Positions 33,095 to 40,712 of a DNA stretch of 64,000 nt are shown here, in pieces. The notes below the pieces were generated by a model. That model had not been told where the DNA came from. It ran no database searches and saw only the letters and a list, made by a program, of their open reading frames with translations. Numbering within the stretch: position 1 is the stretch's first letter; every line of letters begins with the position of its first letter. The position numbers were made by a program, and so were the translations under genes. Source of the DNA: Myxococcus stipitatus (GTDB lineage: Bacteria; Myxococcota; Myxococcia; Myxococcales; Myxococcaceae); assembly GCF_037414475.1 (NCBI RefSeq), contig NZ_CP147913.1:7252001-7316000 (forward strand), read 5' to 3'.

Positions 33095-34753
33095 ATGCGC
33101 ATCAATGTCGGTAGCACGCCGCCTCCCGGGACAGGACCGAAGTACGAGCGCATCGACACGGAGGAGAAGAAGACTGCGGTCACCGAGCAGCTGAAGGAGA
33201 CGCTCCAGAAGTCTCCGGGCTACGAGCCGTTCCAGGCGAAGCGCTACGCGGAAGGGTCCACGGGGCCCGCGGGGCTCGCCATCATGACGAAGGAGGCCTT
33301 GAGCCAGCTGGGCTCGGGGCTGCCGACCAAGGAGCGCACGGCCCTCAAGAACGCGCTGTCTGACCTGGACAAGCTCGCCAAGAGTCCCCCCGCCAACCTC
33401 GACGAGGCCATGGCCATGGCCCAGCAGACGAAGGCCATCCTCGAGAAGGCCAAGTCCGGTCTGGGGAAGGAGAAGGCCAGCGCGGGCCCCGGAGGCACGT
33501 CCTCGGAGCGTTTGGACAAGATGCTCAAGCTCGTCGACAAGACGATGACGCGGCTTGAGGACCAGAAGGCCAACCCGGTGAATCACCTGAATGGCGCCAG
33601 CATCGTCCTGGCCAATGGCCTCCGCGACCAGTCGGCGAAGGGCTCCTATGAGCTCATGGTGAATGGGGGCAAGTCGGAGGCGCTCTCGAAGGCGGACATG
33701 CAGGCCTTCGCCAATCAGACGCCCCACCCGAACGTGCTCTGGAGCCATTCCGCCGTGAAGAAGGACGTGGCGGGCTCCAAGAAGTCCTCCGTGGATTCCA
33801 CCTCGGGGATGGGCTTCGTCCAGACGCTGTCGCAGGAGAACATCAAGCGGCTGGAGCAGGAGATCAAGAGCCGGGGCGGGATGACCGCTCAGGACAAGGA
33901 GATCCTCCGGGCCTTCTCCTCCTGCGACTTCATCATGTCGCACAGCACGACGGTGGAAGGCCGCGCGGCCATCGAGGGGTCGGGGAAGATGTTGTCCAAG
34001 GTCCGCATCGAGAACCTCTCCACGGGCTCCGAGCCGGTCCACAACAACACGCCCGCCGCGGACGAGAAGCTCCTGCGCAACAACGACTTCGTGTTCTTCC
34101 GCTTCGAGGCCGCGGGGGCCTCGGACGCCAACAGCCGCTACGGTGATGAGACCTTCCGCTTCAATGCGAAGGATACGCAGTTGTTCCAGCGCGGATGGAT
34201 CACCATGGAGGACCAGCTCACGCCCAAGGTCCTCGAGCCGATGCGTGGAGAGGACAGCAACGTGCTGCGAAAGACCTCCACGCAGCCGGACCCGAAGAAC
34301 GAGGTCTTCCACGCCGACCCGTTCAACCCGCTCGCGGAGAAGCCTTCGCTCAACAAGACGGTGCGTTTGTACCGCCAGAACCCGGATGGCGAGACGACCG
34401 ACCCCAAGGCGTTCAAGCTGCACATCGACCACCACACGCAGCGCCAGGTCTTCTTCGGCCCCGACATCACCAAGGGCGTGGCGCTGTCCGTGATTGCCGA
34501 GCTCAAGCGCATCAACGACCCGAGCTACTCCGACAAGCTGGGGGTGCCGGGTGCGTTGGAGCAGAAGAAGTCCAACATCTCGAAGATCTTCAGCTCCAGC
34601 TCCAAGGGGAAGAACACCGGGGTCCAGGAGGTGACCCCCGAGATGGCGCAGGCGCTGCTGCGGGCCATGTTCCGCCCGGAGGCCAAGCTGCCGAAGGAGG
34701 TCTTCCTGGGCTCGACTCCGGGCGAGGTCTTCTCGAAGGGGGAGACGACGTAG
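33095..34753 (+). CDS. OspC/CopC-like putative ADP-riboxanase (ART-fold effector)
   Basis: 552 residues, no signal peptide or membrane segment; the first 270 residues are Lys/Gln-rich and helical. The C-terminal half shows, in order, a series of motifs that match what I recall of the Shigella OspC family (arginine ADP-riboxanases): CDFIMSHSTT (277-286), NNDFVFFRFE (329-338), SRYGDETF (347-354), GWITMEDQL (367-375), VFFGPDITKGVALSVIAELK (452-471) and MFRPEAKLPKEV (525-536). OspC proteins carry C-terminal ankyrin repeats; these are absent here. ATG 33095 (MRINVGSTPPP) follows TGGAG; an ATG at 33032 is the alternative. No immunity or chaperone gene is visible. The family call is inferred from motif order, not from a search. 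Confidence 0.6.
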   Translation: MRINVGSTPPPGTGPKYERIDTEEKKTAVTEQLKETLQKSPGYEPFQAKRYAEGSTGPAGLAIMTKEALSQLGSGLPTKERTALKNALSDLDKLAKSPPANLDEAMAMAQQTKAILEKAKSGLGKEKASAGPGGTSSERLDKMLKLVDKTMTRLEDQKANPVNHLNGASIVLANGLRDQSAKGSYELMVNGGKSEALSKADMQAFANQTPHPNVLWSHSAVKKDVAGSKKSSVDSTSGMGFVQTLSQENIKRLEQEIKSRGGMTAQDKEILRAFSSCDFIMSHSTTVEGRAAIEGSGKMLSKVRIENLSTGSEPVHNNTPAADEKLLRNNDFVFFRFEAAGASDANSRYGDETFRFNAKDTQLFQRGWITMEDQLTPKVLEPMRGEDSNVLRKTSTQPDPKNEVFHADPFNPLAEKPSLNKTVRLYRQNPDGETTDPKAFKLHIDHHTQRQVFFGPDITKGVALSVIAELKRINDPSYSDKLGVPGALEQKKSNISKIFSSSSKGKNTGVQEVTPEMAQALLRAMFRPEAKLPKEVFLGSTPGEVFSKGETT

Positions 34754-34756
34754 TCT

Positions 34757-36685
34757 CTACGGCGACGCGTCCAGCGCCACCCGCGAGGCGAGGGCTTCCT
34801 CCAGCAGGAGCAGGCGCTCGTCTCCAGGCTGTGCGCGACTCAAGCCTTCCAGCGCGTTCCGTGCGCGGCCCGGGTTCCCCTCGAACACGAGGAAGCCCAC
34901 CGCTTGAAGCCGCTGCTCGGCCGTCGCGTCGGGAGCCCCGAGCACCTGCTCCCAGTTCGCCGCCGCCTCGTGGGGGGCGCCCAGCTCCTGGAACGTTCTC
35001 GCGCGTGTCTCCGCCACCGCCGCGGAGGGCGTGGCACCAGGCGGGTGGGCGGGCAGCTTCGCCAGGGTGTCGCGTGAGCGCTCGAACAGCGCGCGCAGCT
35101 CAGGGATGACGGTGTCTCCGGGGGCGAGTGCCTCCAGCTTCTGGAGCCGGAGGAGGGCCGCGTCGAAGCGGCCCGCTCTCGCGAGTGTCATGGCGAGGTT
35201 GAGGTGTCCCCGGTGGTAACCGGGCTGCTGCTTCACCATGTCCTCGAACAACGTGATGGCCTCATCGTGGCGGCCGAGCTTCGTCAAGCACAGCGCCAGG
35301 TTGTTGTAGCCCTTGGCACCGGTCAGCCGGCTCCGGGTTCGCACCGAGTTCTGGAGGTGGACGAGGGCGTCCTCGTACCGGTGCACGTTCATGTAGAGCC
35401 CGCCGAGCTGTTGCTGGACGAAGGCGTCATCCGGGCCGGAGACACGCTCGGCCACGCGCCACAGCCGCATCTCGTCCATCCAGTCCCGGTTGCGCAGGTG
35501 TGTGGCCGTGGCGAAGGCGAGGAGCACCCCGCATGAGACGGCCAAGGCCTGCTTGGGACGGGCTCGCACGGCGTGCTCGATGGGGGCGGTGAACGCCACC
35601 GCGAGCATGGCCATGGGGACGTAGAGGAAGCGGTCGGAGGCGAGCGTATGGATTCCGAGGGGAATCAGATGCAGGACCAGCGTCAGCGCGACGGCGCCGG
35701 CCGCGAGCGCGGCTTGAGACAAGGGTGACAGGCGGCCACCCCGCCGCCACGCCAGGATGATTCCCGCGGCGAGGACCCCCGCGCCGAGCAGGACCCACGG
35801 GAGGGGGGCTTCTCCCACGACGCCCATCTGGAGCCGGGGCCGCAGTGCGTCCACGAGCATCACCGCGTAGTGGCCCATCGCCGCGAGCGCGGTGAGCGCG
35901 CGCTCGGCCAGGGACAGGCCCGTGCTCGCGCCTCCATCCAGCTCTCGCACGTCCGCGCGCAGGGCGTTCAGCCGGAGCACGCCATAGGCCACGAGCGCCA
36001 CCGCCATGGGCAACAGGTTGCGTGCGGCCTGACTCCAACCGCGCTCCCGGGCACGCACGGCGCGCAGCTCCAGGACCGTGAATCCGACGAGCCCTGCCAC
36101 CGCGACCTCCTTGCAGAGGAGGCCCAAGAGCAGGAGTGCTCCCGACAGCCAGCGACGGGAGGACTGGCTCGGGCGGTACACGAGCAACGAGGCCAGCATG
36201 AAGAGCGCGGCGAGGACATCGGTGCGGCCGGAGATCCACGCCACCGACTCGGTCAGCCGGGGAAAGACTCCGAAGGCCGCCGCGCCCACGGCCGCGCCCC
36301 AGGGGGAGGCACCCGCGCGACGGCACAGCAGGAACACCCAGGCCACGACGACGAGGTGGAACAGCAGGTTCGTCAGGTGGAAGCCCTCGGCGGCGCCGCC
36401 CCAGAGCGCGTACTCCACCGCGTATCCCAGCGTCACGAGCGGCCGGTAGTAGCCGCGCGAGACGCTCAGCGAGTCGCTCCAGAACATGCGCGTGAAGTAG
36501 TCCGGCAGCGGCGCCAGCTCGCGCACCAGCGACTGCTCCTCGATGAGCGAGTGGTCGTCCCAGACGAACGTGCCGCGCACTGCGTTGGCGTAGGCGAGCG
36601 CCACGAGGAGCAGCGGCAGCCATTTCGCCCGGCGCATCAGTCGGGCACGCGCGTCGTCGGAGTCAGGGGGCGGCGGGTTGCTCAT
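34757..36685 (-). CDS. TMTC-like polytopic membrane protein with C-terminal TPRs
   Basis: 642 residues. About 10 membrane helices (residues 20-400), then TPR repeats (about 415-560: FVQQQLGGLYMNVHRYEDAL, GYNNLALCLTKLGRHDEAIT, GHLNLAMTLARAGRFDAAL). The first exported loop has the acidic motif FVWDDHSLI, and a later loop has ESVAWISGRTDVLAAL, both characteristic of GT-C-type TMTC/PMT-like glycosyltransferases, so it may mannosylate or otherwise glycosylate exported proteins. It converges with the OspC-like gene, stops 3 bp apart. Its start ATG 36685 lacks a strong ribosome site. Catalytic activity is inference. Confidence 0.8.
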   Translation of the reverse strand: MSNPPPPDSDDARARLMRRAKWLPLLLVALAYANAVRGTFVWDDHSLIEEQSLVRELAPLPDYFTRMFWSDSLSVSRGYYRPLVTLGYAVEYALWGGAAEGFHLTNLLFHLVVVAWVFLLCRRAGASPWGAAVGAAAFGVFPRLTESVAWISGRTDVLAALFMLASLLVYRPSQSSRRWLSGALLLLGLLCKEVAVAGLVGFTVLELRAVRARERGWSQAARNLLPMAVALVAYGVLRLNALRADVRELDGGASTGLSLAERALTALAAMGHYAVMLVDALRPRLQMGVVGEAPLPWVLLGAGVLAAGIILAWRRGGRLSPLSQAALAAGAVALTLVLHLIPLGIHTLASDRFLYVPMAMLAVAFTAPIEHAVRARPKQALAVSCGVLLAFATATHLRNRDWMDEMRLWRVAERVSGPDDAFVQQQLGGLYMNVHRYEDALVHLQNSVRTRSRLTGAKGYNNLALCLTKLGRHDEAITLFEDMVKQQPGYHRGHLNLAMTLARAGRFDAALLRLQKLEALAPGDTVIPELRALFERSRDTLAKLPAHPPGATPSAAVAETRARTFQELGAPHEAAANWEQVLGAPDATAEQRLQAVGFLVFEGNPGRARNALEGLSRAQPGDERLLLLEEALASRVALDASP

Positions 36686-36775
36686 GGGGAGTGGGGGAGT
36701 CTACCCGCCCCGCCCCGGGACGTCGGTGCCCTTCGAGCCCGGGGGCGGCCGGGCGGGCGGGCGTCTCTCCTCCCG

Positions 36776-38659
36776 CTATTGAGAGCACCAGAGGCGGACC
36801 GTCCGGTCCGAACCCAGCGTCGCGAGCTGCCCCGTGCGCGCGAAGGCCACGCCGATGACGGATTGGGGGTACTGCTCGCGTTGCGCGGAGATTCCATGCC
36901 CGAGCAATCGCTCACGGACCAGGAAGTCGGAGGTCCTCCACAGCAGCACCTCGGCCTTGGCATTGCCCGCCGCCAGCACGGTGCTGTCAGGTGAGAAGGC
37001 CGCGGTGAAGCCGTTCTCGAGCGACGTGCGACGTTCGTCCTCGAGACCGAGGACCATGAGCGGCGAGAAGCCTTGCTGCCCCGTGCTGGCGAGCCACCGT
37101 CCGTTTGGAGAGACCCGGGTGAACGTGCCGCCCTGGGGGTGTTCCAGCTCGAAGAAATGGCGAACCTTGCCGTTCGCCACATCCACGACGTGAAGGTCAA
37201 CGCCTACGGAGAGCCCGGTGACGGTGAGGAGTCGTCCGTCCGGAGAGAACCCGGAAACGAAGAGCCCATCCTTGATGACGACCTCCTTGAGGAGCTTGCC
37301 TGTCGCGACGTCGTGCAACAGGACCTTGTCTTCCCCAAGCTGGAGCCGCGCGGACATCTTGAAGTCTGGCGAGAGGGCACCGCCATTGAGTTGCTGGAGC
37401 TCCTGTCCGGTGGCCAGGTCAAGGATGGACGAGTCCACGCGAATCCGTCCCAGGTCCGGGCTGAACTGGACGTGCCAGGGATACTGGATGGGGGGCGCCG
37501 CGACGGGACTCAGGTCCGAGGTCTTCCAGATGCTCAGGACGTTGTCCGCGGTGGTCGCGAGAAGTGAACCGTCCGGGGAGAACGTCACATCCCCGGTCAT
37601 GCTCGGCCCCAGTGAGAGGGTCCGCGTCGTTTCCGGGGCCAGGAGGGAGTGGATGAGGACCTGGTTCCCTCCGTCGACGCAGAGCTGCCCCGTGCCATTG
37701 CAGCCGAAGTGGCTCACCCCCATGTCGGCCAGAAGCTCCGTGTTGTCCTGGCTGAACGCGAGACGGCTCGGAGAGGTTGCTCGCCGGGGAAAGACGTGCA
37801 GCTTCGTCCAGTCCGAGGTGCGGTAGACCGTGACTCCCGCCTCCGCTCCTTCCGCGTAGAGGCTGCCATCCGCGGAGAAGGTGCTCGTCCCCAGAATCAG
37901 GGAGGTCTCCATGGGCTTGACCACCGAGGTGGTGGCCACGTCCACCACCTGTCCTCCGGAAGCCAGAAGTCTTCCATCCGAGGACCAGGAAAGCTGCCGG
38001 CCGGAGAGAGACAGGCGTCGCTGCTCGGAGGCGTCTGGAGCGCGGACGAGCCTCACGCCATGGGTCAGGGCGACGGCCAGGGAGGTTCCATCCGGAGCGA
38101 AGGCCAGTGACTGGACAATCTGTTCGTACGACTGGCTCCACGTCCCCTGGAGGCTTCCGTCCGTCATGCTCCAGATGCGCACGATGGCAACGTCCTTGTT
38201 CGCCGCGTCAAACCCACCCGTGGCGAGCAGCGCGCCATCGGGCGAGATAGCCAGCGCCGTCGTCCGGTCCGAATGCGGATGCTTGAAGGTGCGGACCGGC
38301 GTCAGGTCCGGGAAGCTCCACACGCGCGCCTCCGTGCGGTTGGCCGCGACGAGGAGGCGGCCATCCTTGGAGAACGCCACGCCCACCTGCTGGCCTGGCA
38401 GGTCCCAGAGGGTGTTCAGCCGCGTTCCATCCGCGTACCGGTAGAGGACGAGCTGGCCGGACAGTGTGGCCGCGGCCAGCACGGTGCCGTCAGGAGACAA
38501 CGCGGACTCGGCCAGGGCTCCGGCCCCGATGGCGCCGCAGGGCCGGAACGGGGCGGCGCTCGACACGGGGGGCTCGGAAGGCTCTTCGGGCCCGCTGGCT
38601 TTCGAGCACGCCCCGAGAACCGTCAGGGAGAGGACCGCGGCGATGCCGATACGTCTCAA
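36776..38659 (-). CDS. WD40-repeat lipoprotein
   Basis: 627 residues. Lipobox LGAC (Cys 18) after MRRIGIAAVLSLTVLGAC. The mature protein is a chain of WD40-type blades with repeating S-P-D-G cores (LSPDGTVLAAA, ISPDGALLATGG, FAPDGTSLAVA, FSPDGSLLATT, FSPDGRLLTVTG) and closing W-x-(T/S) strands, probably one or two seven-bladed propellers. The start is TTG 38659, with AGGAG 7-8 nt upstream. Outer-surface WD40 lipoproteins are probable scaffolds; no enzymatic motif is present. Confidence 0.85.
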   Translation of the reverse strand: MRRIGIAAVLSLTVLGACSKASGPEEPSEPPVSSAAPFRPCGAIGAGALAESALSPDGTVLAAATLSGQLVLYRYADGTRLNTLWDLPGQQVGVAFSKDGRLLVAANRTEARVWSFPDLTPVRTFKHPHSDRTTALAISPDGALLATGGFDAANKDVAIVRIWSMTDGSLQGTWSQSYEQIVQSLAFAPDGTSLAVALTHGVRLVRAPDASEQRRLSLSGRQLSWSSDGRLLASGGQVVDVATTSVVKPMETSLILGTSTFSADGSLYAEGAEAGVTVYRTSDWTKLHVFPRRATSPSRLAFSQDNTELLADMGVSHFGCNGTGQLCVDGGNQVLIHSLLAPETTRTLSLGPSMTGDVTFSPDGSLLATTADNVLSIWKTSDLSPVAAPPIQYPWHVQFSPDLGRIRVDSSILDLATGQELQQLNGGALSPDFKMSARLQLGEDKVLLHDVATGKLLKEVVIKDGLFVSGFSPDGRLLTVTGLSVGVDLHVVDVANGKVRHFFELEHPQGGTFTRVSPNGRWLASTGQQGFSPLMVLGLEDERRTSLENGFTAAFSPDSTVLAAGNAKAEVLLWRTSDFLVRERLLGHGISAQREQYPQSVIGVAFARTGQLATLGSDRTVRLWCSQ

Positions 38660-38762
38660 CGAGCTGCTCCTGGATGAGGACCTGGCGGCGGAGGCTCCAC
38701 TGTTTCCAGCCTCAGGACAAGCAACTCCCAGGAGCAGCCCGAATCACGGCCGTCACCGCGAA

Positions 38763-40619
38763 CTACTTGCTCGAGGCCTTGGCCGCGTCGCCCGCGCCAT
38801 CCACCGGAGGCGGAGCGCAGTTGGCCGCCCCAGCCGTGCGCACGAGCCGGCCGGGCACGGGCGCCACCAGCGGCTTGCCGCGCGCCTTCCAGTGCTCGAT
38901 GAGCCCGTCGCGCAGCGTGAGCGTCTGCCGCTCACCCAGGTCGATGCTCTCGGGGGCCAGCGTCTTGAGCACCTCGTCCAGTCCGCCACCGCCCCGCGCC
39001 AGGAAGTCCGGCATGGCCACCCGGAAGCGCTTGTTGGCCGGAAGCGGCTTCCCATTCGCCAGCGTGACGGAGGCGAGCCGCGACACGCCATTGCACGTCT
39101 CGACGCGCACCTTCAGCCCGGACACCTGGTAGATGCCCTTGCGTGCATAGGCCGACTCCAGCAGCCGCCGCAGCTCGTCCTTCGACACGGTGAGCACGGC
39201 GATGGTGTTGTCGAAGGGCAGCACCTCGAAGAGCGTGCCGTAGGTGAGCTCACCCGCGGGCAGCTCCGCGCGCAGGCCTCCGCTGTTGAGCAGGGCGATG
39301 TCCGCCTTCGTGAGCTCACGCAGCGCGTCCGACAGCACGCTCCCCAGCGGGCTCTCCGCCTCGTAGTTGCGCGTCAGCGCCGCCGGAACCCGCACGCCCA
39401 ACGGCCGGCGCTGCATCTCCTCCACCTGGGCGAGCGCCTGGGTGAGCTGCGCATCCATCGCCGCGTCGACGACCACGGGCTGGCCCCGGAAGGTGGCCGG
39501 CACCAGCTCGACCTGCTTGGTGTCCTTCAGCTTGCGCTCGTCACACGTGCCCACCGCGGCGTCCACGCGCGCGCACACCGGGATGGAGCCCTCCAGCCGG
39601 GTCCGCTCGGGCAGCACCTTGCGCGTCACCGGGTCCACGTAGAGCTCCACCAACCCGAAGGCGCGGCCCTTGCCCGACGTCTCGATGACCGGTGTGCCGT
39701 GGATGAAGTGGCCCACGGGTTGATGCGTGTGCCCGGCCACCACCGCATCCAGCGTCCCCTCGGGAAGCGCCTCCAAGAGCTCCACCATCTCGCTGTCCCC
39801 GCGGTCGCACGAGGACGCATCGCGCGGGTTGTCGTGCCGCTTGCACACCGCTCCGGCATGCGCCACCGCGACCACCACCTCGGCCCCTCGCGCGCGCAGG
39901 CCCTTCGCCGCGGCGAGCGCCACCGGCGCCATGGGCGCGAAGCGCAGGCTCTCCACATTCACGGGGTTGGTCACCTGCGGCGTGTGGGGCGTGGCCAGCC
40001 CAAGGATGCCGATGCGCACCCCGCGCCGCTCCACCAGGAGCGTGCCGTCATTGCCCAGCCACGTGGGCACCACGCCCGTCTGGCTGTCGGAGACGTTGAC
40101 GCCCATCACCGGGAAGCGCGCCTGCGCGATGCGGGCCTTGAGCGCGCCGAACGGGTCGTCCCCGTCGAGCCCCACCGAGCGCGGCCCCACCGGCCCGAAG
40201 TCGAACTCGTGATTGCCCAGCGCGGTGGCCACGTAGCCCAGGGTGTTCATCGCGTCGATGACCACCGCCCCCTCGGTGAGGTTGGAGGCGAGCGTGCCCT
40301 GGAACATGTCTCCTCCGTCGAGGAGCAGCACGCCGTCGGGGTTCTCCGCCCGCAGGATGCTCAGGTAGCCCGCGAACGCGGCCAGTCCGCCTTGCTCCAC
40401 CGCCGCGCCGTTGGGCAGCGTGGCGCGGGAGGACATCACCCAGCCGTGCAAATCATTGGTCCCCACCACCGTGATGCGAAGGGGCTCCGGCGCGGCGGGC
40501 GCGGCGCTCGCGGCCGGCGGCACCTGGGGAGCGGCCTCGGGCGCGGGCGGCGCGGAGGCACAGGCGGCGAGGAGGGCGGACAACAACCCGAAACGGAGAG
40601 GACGCGTGGAGGAAGGCAC
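38763..40619 (-). CDS. 5'-nucleotidase / bifunctional metallophosphatase, lipoprotein
   Basis: 618 residues. Signal with lipobox LAAC (MPSSTRPLRFGLLSALLAAC) and an Ala/Pro linker, then the calcineurin-like metallophosphatase domain: VGTNDLHGW, LLDGGDMFQGT, TALGNHEFDFG, VVAGHTHQPVGH carry the di-metal ligands. The C-terminal 5'-nucleotidase domain has ALLNSGGLRAELPAGELTYG and VLPFDNTIAVL, with AMPDFLARGGGG for nucleoside binding. It hydrolyses extracellular nucleotides, probably for scavenging. Start GTG 40619. It shares its strand with the WD40 gene (103 bp downstream). Confidence 0.93.
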   Translation of the reverse strand: MPSSTRPLRFGLLSALLAACASAPPAPEAAPQVPPAASAAPAAPEPLRITVVGTNDLHGWVMSSRATLPNGAAVEQGGLAAFAGYLSILRAENPDGVLLLDGGDMFQGTLASNLTEGAVVIDAMNTLGYVATALGNHEFDFGPVGPRSVGLDGDDPFGALKARIAQARFPVMGVNVSDSQTGVVPTWLGNDGTLLVERRGVRIGILGLATPHTPQVTNPVNVESLRFAPMAPVALAAAKGLRARGAEVVVAVAHAGAVCKRHDNPRDASSCDRGDSEMVELLEALPEGTLDAVVAGHTHQPVGHFIHGTPVIETSGKGRAFGLVELYVDPVTRKVLPERTRLEGSIPVCARVDAAVGTCDERKLKDTKQVELVPATFRGQPVVVDAAMDAQLTQALAQVEEMQRRPLGVRVPAALTRNYEAESPLGSVLSDALRELTKADIALLNSGGLRAELPAGELTYGTLFEVLPFDNTIAVLTVSKDELRRLLESAYARKGIYQVSGLKVRVETCNGVSRLASVTLANGKPLPANKRFRVAMPDFLARGGGGLDEVLKTLAPESIDLGERQTLTLRDGLIEHWKARGKPLVAPVPGRLVRTAGAANCAPPPVDGAGDAAKASSK

Positions 40620-40655
40620 ACGCCCGTCTAGAACGGTGTCGCCGCTGGATTCAAG

Positions 40656-40696
40656 GGCCCTCGCTTCCGGCGCTCAGCGGACCGGAAGCGAGGGCC
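40656..40696 (-). terminator. Strong terminator of the Oar-like receptor gene
   Basis: GGCCCTCGCTTCCGG (40656-40670) pairs perfectly over 15 bp with 40682-40696 around an 11-nt loop, 16 bases after the receptor stop. No long T-run follows (CTTGAATCC). Confidence 0.7.
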
Positions 40697-40712
40697 ACGT
40701 GAGGCAATGTGG

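Noticed and set aside
33095-36685. OspC-like gene and TMTC-like gene as a toxin-immunity pair
   Set aside because: They are convergent, and the second gene is a typical glycosyltransferase-like membrane protein with no immunity features.
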